From Spinacia oleracea (taxonomy: Eukaryota > Streptophyta > Magnoliopsida > Caryophyllales > Amaranthaceae): a DNA stretch of 64,000 nucleotides. Positions within the stretch are counted from its first letter, which is position 1; the number at the start of each line of letters is the position of its first letter. The position numbers and the translations under genes are program-made. Shown here one piece after another: positions 33,601 through 45,762 of the stretch. The stretch spans positions 2,356,001-2,420,000 of the forward strand of contig NC_079491.1 in NCBI RefSeq assembly GCF_020520425.1, given 5' to 3'. The notes under the pieces are model-generated. The model did not search any database, was not told where the DNA came from, and saw only the letters and a list, made by a program, of their open reading frames with translations.

Positions 33601-35204
33601 AAATGAGTTCATTCTTTTCAAGGTGATGAATTGATGAACCTTGTTTTCCAAATTGTAATTTTTTTGTTAAGTCCCATTAAAAGTTTACTAATTAAGTGTG
33701 TTGTTTTTGTTCATGCAGTATATATACGGCTCTAAATGAAGAGCCTTATTATTCATACACCTTTTGGCTTGCTATTTTGCCTCCGAACATCATTTGCACC
33801 TACATTGTAAACATATTTTTATTTGGTATTGTCTAATATATGCAATTTCAACTTTAACATACACTTTTTAGCATTTATCATGAAATTGTAAATGTCTGTT
33901 TTTTAACATACTATTTTTACAAAATAAATTTTTATACCTTGGGGAACCGTGCACGGTCTAACAACTAGTCAGTTTTAAAATTACATCAAAGTAACTAACT
34001 AAGATTCATCTTCTTATGATAATGAATACATATACATACTTCAAAAAAATTGTATTACTTCACATACTCCTAAATTTAAGTGAAGATTTCATACCAGTCT
34101 TACTGGATTCCAAATATAGTTTGTCTTCCGGCTAATTGAGATTATAGTTAAAACGTGATTTCATTATATGAACCATATATATAATTCTTAATGACTCAAT
34201 TAATGGTGTTTTTATCGTCATATATTGGATCCATGGAACACAAAAAAACGCATCATTGCTTAATTAACACTGGACAAATTAAATATATACAATATAGTAA
34301 TTAATTATAAAATATATACGTGACACCTAATTATTTATCTACTTGACACTCGACTTTTTTAATTTAAAAATAATTTCGAAATCTTATTTTTCATCGGCCG
34401 AAACCATTAGATTTCCTACGTGGCACATTAGTTTCATTGGCCAAAATATATACGTGTTGTACGTTTTTTGTCTTCAGCTTTAAACCAGTGGAACACGAGC
34501 CACATCAGGTTGTTGGTTCATTACAAGCAGGGATAAGAGTATTATATATCTATGATTGAGGAACACATAATCAAAACTGGAACTGGAAATGAGCATTGCA
34601 ATGGCATGGTTGATCTTTTAGGTTGAGTTGGGTTGATAAACGAAGCTGATAATTTGATTAAAAAAAAGTCGAGTGTTTGATAGAAAAAGTTGAATGCATG
34701 GAACTTGGTGTACCCTTATCTGAATGTAGGGAACTTGGTGTAGGTGATAGTGAATGCAGGGAACTTGGTGTACCTTATCTCCAAATGCTAGTCTCCCCTT
34801 AAATCCTCACCACATAAAAAATATTTGCACTACACTTACACACATAACTCTTTATAGTAGCCAATACAAGCTAGAAAAGGTAATAGTTATTATTCTAAAA
34901 GAGAATTTGCATTTACACACTCACACATAATTTTTTTAAGTAGCAAATACAAGAAAAGATAATAGGTATTGTTCTAAAAGAGAATTTGATCAACTATAGA
35001 CAACAAAAAATTGTGTGATTAAAACAACTTATATGAAACTCTCCTCATGTTGTATTTAATTTCCTTCATGCATTTGGTTTCCGACTTATTATGTACTTAT
35101 TACATTTTGTATTTTTCTTTGAATGTCGTCCAACGTGATAAGGTGCAAAACCAAAATTAAGGCCAAGACACTCAAGCTTCGTATGAGCTACTACTATCGA
35201 TCAT
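30641..35204. other. Long non-genic region with a few exon-like pieces
   Basis: Two short plus-strand stretches have splice-like ends and open frames: about 31905-31996 (ERALFLVAISCSEDEKDKG, acceptor TTGTAG, donor GCT|GTAAGT) and about 33719-33810 (EEPYYSYTFWLAILPPN, acceptor ATGCAG). I do not recognise either. Small tandem repeats occur at 34689-34770 (GGAACTTGGTGTA, three times) and 34835-34990 (two copies of about 80 bp with TTCTAAAAGAGAATTTG). The rest is AT-rich. Confidence 0.35.
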
Positions 35205-35475
35205 CTATATATAGTAGATACTGGTTAGTTTTTCTAGGTTTTAGTTAATTGGGGTTGATTTATGATGTTGTTTTGGACTATTTGGTTAGGATTTTTGTTA
35301 GTAGTATGCATGGATGTATGTTTGGATTCTAGTTAGTAACATAAATGTACGTACTATGGATTTTAACTACTTTAAGTTTTGTAAGTTAATTTTAATGTTA
35401 ATTGAAGACCAGTTATTCACAATTCAGGTTTTATTGATCTTGGGTTGCTTTAATTTCACAATTATAATATATAAT
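35205..35475 (+). repeat. Dispersed direct repeat, copy 1
   Basis: About 265 bp here recur at 42403-42665 in the same direction, with only scattered differences (for example ACATAAATGTACG against ACATACATGTACG). The two copies flank the AVT1 gene region. Confidence 0.85.
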
Positions 35476-35514
35476 AAACATTATTCATCAGAATAGGTGG
35501 AAAAAAAGCTTATA

Positions 35515-36002
35515 AAATTAATCTGGACGCTTTCTGGGGTTGTGTTATCGTGACCAGTTAGATCTAAAATACCCGCCAACAAAATTTTATGGACGCTTTT
35601 AGGTGTCAAAACATTAAATAGATAGTGTTGGACGAAGCGCGAAAAATGATATTCTTCACACCAATATCAATATCTGGACGCTTAAGAGCGTCGGAATTCT
35701 CAAACCAATCAAATAAGTGGACAACATTCTCTTCGCTTTTAGGCGCCGACAATTACTTGACGCCTTTAGTGCCGAGAAATGGCTAAATAGCGACCCTAAA
35801 ACACGGGATTTGTTTTTTTTTCTTCTTGACATTGGCTAAAAGGGCAAAAAACTAAAACTAAGTCCATCCTTCATGCATGTGTTGGCTATTTGGTGCGCAA
35901 TTTTCACTTCAGTCATGTCCTTCTTCATGATTGTGTATATCACAAAAGTTTCAGAAGTTCTTTTGATCTCCTGTATAAACAAACACGGGATTTGTTGTAG
36001 TG
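35515..36002. mobile_element. CACTA-type element fragment
   Basis: TTGTTGTAGTG at about 35992-36002 is the inverse of the CACTACAA start typical of CACTA (En/Spm) elements. Upstream there are repeated GACGCTTTTAGGCGTC-like words and a second ACACGGGATTTG at about 35801. The left terminus was not found. Confidence 0.5.
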
Positions 36003-36741
36003 ATAGAAAGAGTTATATCTATATATAATTTATTAAGAAGCATTGAAAAAAATAATTAGTACCATAAACTTTTAATATTCGATTAATCACTCGTTATAAA
36101 GGAAACCATACAATCATATATACCTTGAGGCTTGACCGGTCATTCTTAATTAATTGTATCTTAATGTCCTAGACAATGCATACCAATTAAAGTATTAAGT
36201 ATTGAAAAAGTAACCAAATAATAACTCGAGTTACTATTGATTAAACAAATTCATTCAACAAAATACAAACCACACTTCGCACTACTCGTGCATAATTATA
36301 CTACTGATTAAAGAAATCATAAAGTATAGAAGTCATACATAATTAAGAACAACCAAAATATTTCCATCAAAAAAAAGAATCAAAATAAATAAATAAAAAG
36401 GAACTCCAAAAACAAAAGGAAAATTTTAAGTCATTAAACGTTGGGGGTGGGGTGACAATTAGCTACCAAAATATCAATTAATTCTCAATATCTCAAGGGT
36501 TTACATAGACCTTGTATGGAGTAATATGTGATACAAAAATGAGGTGTATTAGACTATTAGGTTAAGAACTATTAGACTATTTGCTACTCTTATTTGATTT
36601 GTTGACTGATTGTTCTTCTACTCTTGTCTAAACTGGTGAATTCTAAAAACTTGGATTATACTATTTTGAAGGTTCTAGCTTTCTAGGTACTAAATCTCTC
36701 CCTTTTGCGTCAAAAAATAAAAAGCAATTAAATTTTTTCTT
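36003..36741. other. Non-genic stretch
   Basis: AT-rich sequence with no recognised gene or repeat. Confidence 0.4.
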
Positions 36742-36930
36742 TTGTTAAAGAAGGTTTATAAGTCCGGGTACCCTGTGACTCGACCCGGGTTAATTGGGTA
36801 CCCGATAACCGGGTACCCGGTTTTAGCGGGTCGGGTCATGGGCCGACTTTTCTACTACCCGCAAATTCGGGTACCCGTATTTTCGGGTACCCGATTAGCC
36901 GGGTACCCGCTAATGAACACCCCTATATTT
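36742..36930. mobile_element. Motif-built MITE of GGGTACCCG words
   Basis: GGGTACCC, a palindrome, occurs many times within about 190 bp (for example CGGGTACCCG at 36771 and 36820). AACACCCCTAT at the right side resembles hAT-type MITE ends. The target duplication was not resolved. Confidence 0.55.
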
Positions 36931-37841
36931 TATAACTGATAGATTTCCAACTTGAAACTATTTCCCTATTATCTTATAAATGATCTTATATCCAATTTCA
37001 AACAATTTTCCTATTCTCTTGATATCCTAAGTGACAAATATATATAACATCCATGAAAAAGTTTCTTTTATATCTAGATTCTTAAGCTCTGACCATCCCT
37101 ACTTGATAAGCCAAAATCGATCTTAATTCAGTAGTGACTTCAATCACAAGTATGAAGATATTGATATTTGAGTTGTAGGAATTGAATGATAAATTGATAA
37201 TACATATAGAAAAGGATAGTTAAATGATAAAACTTATCACATAATTATATGCAAGCTCAAGTATTTTCAAAAGAACTTCTAAGCCACTATTAAAAGACTG
37301 ATCAAACTAAAGCATCAAGCAAATTAAATTAAATCATGCATTAAAGGTTGCGTCAAAAAAGATGAATGCATGCAAAATAATAGCATATACAATCGACATG
37401 TTTTTGAATGAAATCATCCATCCATCTAAGGTAGCGTCAAAAAAGATGAAGGGCTGCAAGAGAATAGCATAAGTTATCGGCATGTATATGGTGTTTAATA
37501 AAGGAAGAAGAATTAGGAAAAGATGAATGAAATGATGCAGAATTCTTTAATGTTTTAACGAGAGAAAAGCTAGGATGATTATGGCATTTCTTGGATGCTT
37601 AAGAGCTAGAAGAAAGGAGTAATTAATAGTCCACTGATTATATTAAGGTAGCATACGTAGTATATAATAGTGGACTTAATTAGAGCTTATATTATTTGTC
37701 ACAAAATTTACACAAAATTCCTCTAAAGAACTCATATTTTTCACAAATTTAAAAATTTACCAAAAAAGGACCTCATATTTGTTACAAATTTGTCACAAAT
37801 TTATAAAAAAATCCTCTTAAAAAAAACCCTAGTAGATTTTC
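36931..37841. other. Upstream region of the AVT1-like gene
   Basis: At 37345-37490 two copies of a unit of about 87 bp (GCGTCAAAAAAGATGAA core) lie in tandem. Near 37690-37800 the phrase CACAAATTT recurs. No promoter element could be assigned with confidence. Confidence 0.4.
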
Positions 37842-39686
37842 ATGGAGGTGAATGTAAACATGGAGGTGAATGCAAACATTAGATCGTCAAATGAAGGTCA
37901 AACTTCATTCTTCAAGACGATATTCAATGCCCTCAATATAATCATAGGTATTCTTATATTCTCCCACTACAAGAATTTGTATCTTTAACGACAACCTAAT
38001 TACGACGGGTCAAAAATTTCGTCGCAAAAAACAACAACCAAACAAAGACGAGAACAACCGTCGCAAATGTCTTTTACGACGGGTTAACGACGGGATTTTC
38101 CATTAACGACAACCCCTTTTATGACGGGTTCGCGGTAGGAAATCCCGTCATTAATCAACGATTATTGGCCTTTAGCGACGAGATTTCTCGTCGTTAATGG
38201 TACAATTTTTTATAATGTCCGTCACATAAAATAACACTCGTGTATATATGGACATACACTCGAGTCAATCTTACATCTAAAAATTGAGTATCACAAAACA
38301 GAATACTCAAAACATTTGTTATTACTCACATATATTTTACCCTAAGCCTAATTATAAAATTTTCACTGATTTTGTTCAATCATTTTCATGTAGGAGTGGG
38401 TATACTATCAATGCCTTATGCCCTAGCTTCGGGAGGATGGTTGAGCTTAATCATTCTCTTCTCCATCTCCGGCGCAGCGTGCTACTCCGGCTTACTGACA
38501 AAACGATGCATGGATGCGAATCCTAGCATCAAGTCTTATGCTGAAATTGGAGAGTTTGCATTCGGAGTACTCGGAAAAAGAGTATTATCAGTAGTATTAT
38601 ACTTAGACCTTTACACGGCATTAACTGGTTACTTAATTTTAGAAGGGGATAACCTACATGATCTTTTCCCTAATGTTAAGACTAACTTTCATGGGATTAG
38701 TATTGGTGGGAATCAAACCTTTGTGATGATTATTGCTGTTGCTTTTTTACCAACAGTTTGGTTAGAAGATCTAAGTGTTCTTGCTTACATCTCGGCCACC
38801 GGTGTTATTTCTGGTGTTGTTATCCTTGCTTCCGTCTTATGGGTTGGAGTATTTGATGGGGTTGGTTTTCATTGTAAAGGTGAATTAATCAACTGGAAAG
38901 GTATTACAACCGCTATGAGTTTATACATGTTTTCTTATAGCGCAAACCCGGTTTTTCCTACCTTGTACACTTCCATCAAGAAGAAACATCAATTCTCCAA
39001 GGTACATATTCATAGATAATTATGCTCTGTTCTCTTCATTTGTTATAGTATTATTTTTCTAGTTTATGGTTTGATTTTTCTAGTTTCTGATTTGGTGTAT
39101 AATTTGAATAGTTCGAATGTGCTAATGATGTTGGTGGAACTTTTTTTCATGGAAGGTATTACTCATTGGATTTTTGTGTGCAACAATATGCTACGCATCA
39201 ATGGCAATACTTGGATATATGATGTTTGGTTCAGCGTTACAGTCTCAGGTAACATTGAATCTTCCAACCCATAGGTTAAGCTCGAAAATTGCGATATATA
39301 CAGCATGGATAAGTCCATTATCAAAATATGCATTGTTGATGGAGCCACTTGCAACAACTACCGAGAGTTGGTTTCCTAACTACCGGAACAAAAAGTGGTT
39401 CAAAATGTTGCTAAGAACATCCTTGGTTGTTTCACAAGTAGTCATTGCGTTGACGGTTCCGTTCTTCGGAAGTCTCATGTCACTTGCTGGAGCATTAATG
39501 GGTGCAACATCTTCGATCACGATTCCATGCTTATGTTATCTTAAGATTTCGAGGAATAATCAGAGAACGGCTGAACGGGTATTCATCAAGTTGCTTGCAC
39601 TTATGAGTATTGTCGTTGTAGTACTAGGTACTTATACATCATTGAGAAATATAATTAAGGAAAGTATTAGGCAACATAAGGTATAA
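37842..39686 (+). CDS. Vacuolar amino acid transporter, AVT1 family
   Basis: Three exons join in frame: 37842-37947, 38394-39001 and 39156-39686, giving 414 residues. All junctions have GT..AG ends (ATAG|GTATTC, CAAG|GTACAT, acceptors ATGTAG and GGAAG). AVT1 proteins belong to the AAAP superfamily and exchange amino acids and protons across the vacuolar membrane. The hallmark start of the transport core, GVGILSMPYALASGGW, spans the first junction. About ten hydrophobic segments follow, with the FSISGAACYSG, ASMAILGYMMFG and LSKYALLMEPLA stretches usual for the family. The hydrophilic N-terminus is only about 35 residues, short for AVT1 but seen in some members. The ATG at 37842 was chosen as the first in frame; a second lies six codons on. 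No stop or frameshift was found. Both introns are short, and the first holds a transposon fragment. Confidence 0.88.
37968..38215. mobile_element. CACTA-type fragment in AVT1 intron 1
   Basis: CACTACAAGAA at about 37968 is a CACTA terminus. It is followed by TTTAACGACAACC and repeated CGACGGG / CGTCGTTAA words in both directions. No right terminus (TTCTTGTAGTG) was found before the exon. Confidence 0.6.
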
Positions 39687-40631
39687 GAATATAATCTTTA
39701 TGTACTTCAAGTTTTGGATTTTTGGCAATTTAATTTGCAAATTGTTGTTTAATTAAGTTCAAGCAAACTTTATAGAATAGCCGGGAAAAACTGAGCAATG
39801 TCATAGAATAGATAAATATGAGAGAATAGTTATCATTTCCTTTCCTCTTCTTCATCTCTTTCCAAATATCTAAAACAACATAAAAAAAATATTGCGATTA
39901 CAAATCTATAATCAAACTGTGAATGAAAAGGCAATTTTTTAAAACTTCATTAGTGTAAGTGATTAATTATAAGCCCAGGTCGAAAACAAACCTGAAAGAT
40001 CGATCAATGAGGATGATATCTGAAAAATTAAGGAACTTTAAATTGGAAGATGGGAGGTCAAGTAAACAGGAAGAAATAAAATGGTTAGGATTTTGGTGAG
40101 AGAAGTTGAAATCAATTGTTTCAAATTCTCTATGGCTTGAATTCCGGAGAAAGAGCGTCATGAATGTAAGAGGAGGACATGCGTCTTGCAAACTTCCCTG
40201 TTATATTAAATAAATATTAGAATCGATTTGAATGTTAAACTTGAAATATTACACACACTTAATAGTCAATTTAGAGTATGATAATTTGAAATTGTACCTT
40301 GATTATATAACAAACCATATCATTTTCGACGACATACCTTCGACGCTCCTAGAGAGGTGTTGGAAGGAAGTCGAGTTCCGCATTTTCCCTCGACATCATC
40401 CCACGTCCTCCTTTATTTTCGTCTAACATAAGCGTCCAGAATATCAAAACGCAGTCACATGTTTCGCACGTGGATTTACTAAGCACAACTTTAATATTTT
40501 GGAAAACAAAAACTTTTGTGTGCCCCCGATCTACGGTATTTAATTTTACTGTACATCCAAATATAAAAGTGAACCAGACCAAAGATATAAGTGACTTCGT
40601 GGACTAAAGTTACCTTATTCAAGGATAAATG
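39687..40631. other. Downstream region of the AVT1-like gene
   Basis: AT-rich 3' flank with no recognised gene, repeat or clear polyadenylation signal. Confidence 0.4.
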
Positions 40632-41164
40632 TAGACCTGTCAAAAATCGACCCGACCCGAACCCGACCCGAAAATACTGGGTCCACAAGATTTTGTGACC
40701 CGTAACCCGATTTTATCCGAACCCGAGCAACCCGAAAAGTAATGGGTCAAAACCCGACCGAACCCGTTTTGGACCCGACCGATTGAAAATCATTGTATTT
40801 ATACTAAAAAATGAGATTATGAGAAAATTTAAGCATAATAAACACGTTGTTTTTACTATTGTTGTGTGCAATATGATTTTAATTTGAATTATACGTCATT
40901 TTATGGTTGAATTTGACTAAATATAAACTTGTGTAGGAAAATTTGTTAATTTATGCTCATATTTTGTATATTTAATACCTAAACTAATGAAAATATAATG
41001 CGCGTTTTAAAATCTCTCAACCCGTTGGGTCGACCCGAACCCGAAAGTTCTGGGTCTTGAACAAGCATTTATAAACCCGAACCCGAAAGTGACCGACCCG
41101 ATTCAACCCGAAAACGAAAATAATTTTTTACAACCCGACCCGACCGACCCGTTTGACAGGTCTA
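40632..41164. mobile_element. hAT-type MITE built of ACCCGACCCG words, 533 bp
   Basis: The ends TAGACCTGTCAAA and TTTGACAGGTCTA are perfect inverted repeats. The 8-bp duplication GATAAATG flanks them (40624-40631 and 41165-41172). Both arms consist of CCCGACCCGAACCCG words around an AT-rich centre. There is no coding capacity. Confidence 0.92.
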
Positions 41165-41321
41165 GATAAATGTGACCCTAATCAATGAAAAATGCGACCC
41201 TAACAATAAACAATGAAGTGACCATGATCAAAAGTGATATGCTTGTTACAAGTTATAACTATGACCAATACAACACTAACAATGAAAATATACATCAATA
41301 CACAAGTGTAATATAGGTAGT

Positions 41322-41392
41322 AGGCTACGTGGAGCTTGACCCCACACCATGTACAATATTGTACATTGCTCTACCATTTGAGCTAATATCCT
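41322..41392 (-). other. tRNA-like sequence 1 (decayed)
   Basis: On the minus strand this reads TAGCTCAAATGGTAGAGC (D arm), then ATGTACAATATTGTACAT (a self-complementary stem in place of the anticodon arm), then a T arm around GTCAAGC. The acceptor strands (AGGATAT and GTAGCCT) pair only partly. It is the most decayed of the full-length copies in this window. Confidence 0.6.
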
Positions 41393-41629
41393 TGAAAATA
41401 AGGTAACTTATAACTAAAATAAAGAAAACTTATAACATCAATAAGGGTAACTAAAAGAACAGAACATGTGCGGAAAACCTTCATCTTTTAGGCCGCCACA
41501 CAATAAATTATCGTAGATCGGCCTTTCTGAAAAGTTTGTGTTTGGGAAATACCTTTTCCGTAAAACTCATCACTTAACCTTATCCGTCGTCGCACTATTA
41601 CTCATCTTTTCTCCCTTCACTATTCTATA

Positions 41630-42307
41630 TAGGGGTGAGCACGGATCGGATATCCGAATCCGAAAATTGTGAAATTTGATATTTCTATATGATCTGAAAT
41701 TTTTCGGATATCCAATATTCGAAACCCGAAAATTTTCGGATCGGGTATCTCGGATATCCGATTTCCAATTTCTCAATGTTTTTTTTTAAAATTTAACTTT
41801 GTTTTCCATCGGTTTCTCACTTTTACTTGTAATCTCACCGTTCACTATCCAAAACAAAGAAATAAAGTTTCTTATTATGAAATGGAGATCTATAATTTAG
41901 GAATACATAAATTCTTACTTTTTATAAAAAAAACAAGTACAAGTGCTAAAATCTTCGAAAAATTTATATTAATCGACGATTTCAAACAAACAACTAATTG
42001 TTCCCAAGTGTTAAACAAGCTCCTAATGTTCTTACTTTTAACATGTTACGGAGCATATACTTCATAAATTGTTCACATTATAAAAATTAAAAATAAATTG
42101 CATTAGATTTTATTTTTATTTCGGATATTTTTCGGATGTCGGATATCCGAAATAATGAAAATCATCCAAATAGGTATTTGGTATTTGAATTTTCAGATCG
42201 GATATCTGATCCGAATTCAATTTTCAGATCGGATATCCAAAAAATCGGATCATATACGAATCGGATTATCGGATATTCGGATTTTCATATAGTTTTTCTC
42301 AGCCCTA
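41630..42307. mobile_element. hAT-type MITE built of GGATATCCGA words, 678 bp
   Basis: The ends TAGGGGTGAG and CTCAGCCCTA are imperfect inverted repeats, flanked by the 8-bp duplication ATTCTATA (41622-41629 and 42308-42315). Both arms repeat CGGATATCCGA-type words. The centre is AT-rich with no gene. Confidence 0.88.
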
Positions 42308-42396
42308 ATTCTATAAACTGCCAACCGATCAAAGATCACAATCCATAGTTTGTTCTCAGCCCTAATTCTATAAACCGCCAACCGATCAAAGATCTC
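42297..42396. repeat. Two-copy tandem repeat at the hAT right end
   Basis: CTCAGCCCTAATTCTATAAA followed by CCAACCGATCAAAGATC occurs at about 42298 and again at about 42355. It duplicates the element end together with its flank, including the target duplication sequence. Confidence 0.8.
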
Positions 42397-42402
42397 ATAG
42401 TA

Positions 42403-42665
42403 TATAGTAGTAGATCCTAGTTAGTTTTTCTAGATTTTAGTTTTTCTTGGGTTTAATTTGATTTTTGATGTTGTTTTGGACTATTTGGTTAAGATTTCAG
42501 TTAGTAATATGCATGCATGTATGTTTAGATTCTAGTTAGTAACATACATGTACGTACTCTGGATTTTAACAACTTTAAGTTTTGTAAGTTAATTTTAATG
42601 TTAATTGAAGACCAGTTATTCACAATTCAGGTTTCATTAATCATGGGTTGCTTTAATTTCACAAT
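42403..42665 (+). repeat. Dispersed direct repeat, copy 2
   Basis: Second copy of the ~265-bp repeat at 35205-35475, same direction. Shared blocks include GATGTTGTTTTGGACTATTT and TAATTGAAGACCAGTTATTC. Confidence 0.85.
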
Positions 42666-42692
42666 CATATACGGAGTGTATATATATATATA

Positions 42693-42861
42693 CTTCCTCC
42701 GTCTTTTAATACTCGCAACGTTTGGACTTTTCACACTATTCACATAATCTACTTTGATTATTGTTGGTGTTTTATTTATAACATAAAACATAATAATCAA
42801 AGTAGATTATGTGAATAGTGTAAAAAATTCAAACGTTGCGGGTATTAAAAGACGGAGGAAG
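42693..42861. mobile_element. Palindromic Stowaway-type MITE, 169 bp
   Basis: The element starts CTTCCTCCGTCTTTTAATAC and ends with its complement, with TA on both sides (42691-42692 and 42862-42863). The arms of about 75 nt pair almost perfectly around a short loop near 42765-42785. Confidence 0.92.
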
Positions 42862-42868
42862 TATATAT

Positions 42869-43123
<255 letters not shown>

Positions 43124-45537
43124 GGGGAGGGATCATGTGAAAATACCTCCTTATGTGAGTATACTAATATATATGAGAATGAATCTAATCCATAGGATTA
43201 GATTCAATCTAATGGCTAGGATTAAATAAGAAAACCCATCCAACTTCCAATTAAAACCAATCACTTTTTCATTAAACCCACGTAACTTTCTCTCTCCAGA
43301 CCCTCCTCTTCACTCTTTCCCTCTCACGCGATTTTGAACTCCCTGTTATCCCCTCAATTTTCTCTCTCCTCTGAAGAAAACCGCCATCGCAGCCTCCAAA
43401 ACGGCAAATCCGCTCCGTCGTCGCAACTCCAATTTTTGATTTAAGGTAAATTCGAGTTCAATTGTTCTTCATTTCTTCTCGCCTTCTACAATTTTTCCTA
43501 ATTTTAACCTAATATTTTCAATTGAAGATGATTGGAGTAGAAAAACAATACGAACGACTAAGGTAAGCAAATTTGTAGCCTAATTTCGAATTCGTTGTTT
43601 TTAACATTTATTGAAGATAATTTTTGTTAAATTTTGATTTTCAGCAAAAACAAACACAACAAACCAGCAAAAAATCCAGACGATACTGAAGAGTAAGAAT
43701 TCGGTGGTTTAATTGTAGCGAAATTTATTTATTAATTTCGAAATTTTTGTAATTATTTTCGGAAATTTTCAAAATTTATTTTTGTAATTATTTGGTTTGC
43801 AAATATTTGGATGTTTCTAGCGATTTTGAAATTTTTATATTCCTTATATTTGATGTTTGATGCAATTATAGATGTTCTGAATTTTATGAATTTTTAGTAT
43901 TTTTAATTAGAATTTAATTTGTGATTTTTTGAATTGTTTTTAGAATTGAGAATTTTAAGATATTTTCGTCATTTTAAGATATTTTTTGAATGTTCTGAAC
44001 GACTTCATGAATAATTTAGAGTAATATTTTATACTCTCAATACTTTAGAACATGAAGCTTAAGAATCTAGAACATCATAAATCACTGTGTAGAACATCAT
44101 AAATCACTGTGTAGAACATCATAATTGCATATGTTCTAATTACAAGTGCACATGTTCTGAATTTGAAAGCTATCTAGTGAAATTAATTATATGTTGTCTT
44201 ATCTGACGTTTGACAGTTTTACTAGTTGATATTATCTGCTTCCATCTATTAGTTTAGGTGTTTGAGTTTCCCTGATGGTATGTTCCTATGTTGATATTAC
44301 ATTGTTCACGTGTTGTTGGTTTGGTTTGTAGTTCCATGCCTTAAGTTGTTTTGACAGGTTTAAGAATCAATGTGAATATGTGATATGTTCATCTTCACTT
44401 ACTTATTGTTCACTTCCCGAGATTCTTATCAAACTAAACTGATTATTACTGATTCCTATTGACTAAATTTGTATTAGAGCTCGAGTCGTTTTTCCTGGTG
44501 TATCAAAGTGTGTTTAGGTGTGAATTTGATCACTATGTTTTGAATTTGACAGTTGCTCCAGAGGTAAAGATAAATGTATCATAGAATTTGTGAACCTTTG
44601 TAGGGATAATATGTGCGATGGCAGTTTGATTATTTTGGTGCAAAATGTAGAACCCAGAGGGCAAGTTGCCTAATTTTCTGGTTGATGATTGATGATTCAT
44701 GAGTGCAGTCCCATAATATATTCTTGAAGTGTCTCCAACTTTGAGTAGTTTATCCTTGGTTTTCAACCTTCCCAAGCTTGCTAAACATGATTTGAAACCA
44801 ACTTTCTAAGTGAAATTGAGCCGGCCAACTCTCATCTATGTGCTTATATTATATTTCAACATTAAGAATTCAGAAACAAGTCATAATCCATATAACTGGT
44901 GCCTTTGAGCTCCTTCCTTGATATCTTTTTCAGAATTCTCTATTTGAGCGAGCTACATTACCCCTGATGTGCTTTTTGTTCAAATTCGCTAAATTTCAGA
45001 TTCCTCTTCCCGTCTCTGCAGTAGACAGACAATTCCAACAAATTATAAGTAATTGACATCTACTTATCTACGCATAAAAATTCAGAATGGGAAGTGTCAA
45101 CACAGTCCGTTAGTTGCCCACCTGCCTCAATGTGTTCAATCTGTAGAGGTTTCTGCCCTTAATTAGAAGGAGATTGTCATTTTCAATGTTTTCATGTGTT
45201 GTTGTTACGTTGTTCCTATATTGTTGTTTTGGTTTGTAGTTCCATGCCTTAAGTTGTTTTGCCAAGTTTAATCCAAAATAAAATCTCTCAAATATAAAAT
45301 TATATCTCTCTAATATCTCTAAACATCATATCTTAGAACATACAGATTAACTGCTTAGAACATGTAGCTTAACTGTTAGAACATATAGGAATAATGTACA
45401 GAACATATAGCTTCACTTGTTAGAACATATATACATTGTTTATAACAGAACTAAATTTGTTTCATGCGATGCAGGGTAATCGAAACTCACAACAATAGAG
45501 AACTGAAGCTAACCTCAATGAAGAAACCGATGTTAAT
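43124..45537 (+). other. Left arm of element A: leader, introns, AGAACAT motifs
   Basis: The CT-rich leader (43270-43440) is followed by possible short exons at about 43528-43561 (GACTAAG|GTAAGC) and about 43645-43692. AGAACAT or its inverse occurs repeatedly at 44040-44165 and 45330-45440, including a tandem AGAACATCATAAATCACTGT pair at 44066-44112. No long reading frame is present. Confidence 0.5.
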
Positions 45538-45762
45538 GTGAACAAAGAACAAGAGGAAGTGAATAAGAAACATAACAAACTAAGGAAACATGTTGCAAAG
45601 AGGAAAGAGAGTACAAAAATTGTTGTTAGAGATGTCAAGAAGCACAAGTCTATAGTTGAGGTGCGTTCGGGGTCACAAGACTGCGTAAAAGTGGATAACA
45701 ATTCAAGGTCGGTGAAGAAGAAGAAGGAAAGACTTTTGATCCAAAGAATACCAGCAAATTGG
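45496..45762 (+). pseudogene. Element A protein, 5' part (Lys-rich), split by copia
   Basis: A frame rich in Lys, Glu and Val (NKEQEEVNKKHNKLRKHVAK and so on) runs up to the copia insertion point, where the inserted LTR provides a TGA. The frame continues without a shift on the other side of the copia element after one copy of the duplicated ATTGG. The lysine-rich start would be compatible with a nuclear protein. Confidence 0.6.
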
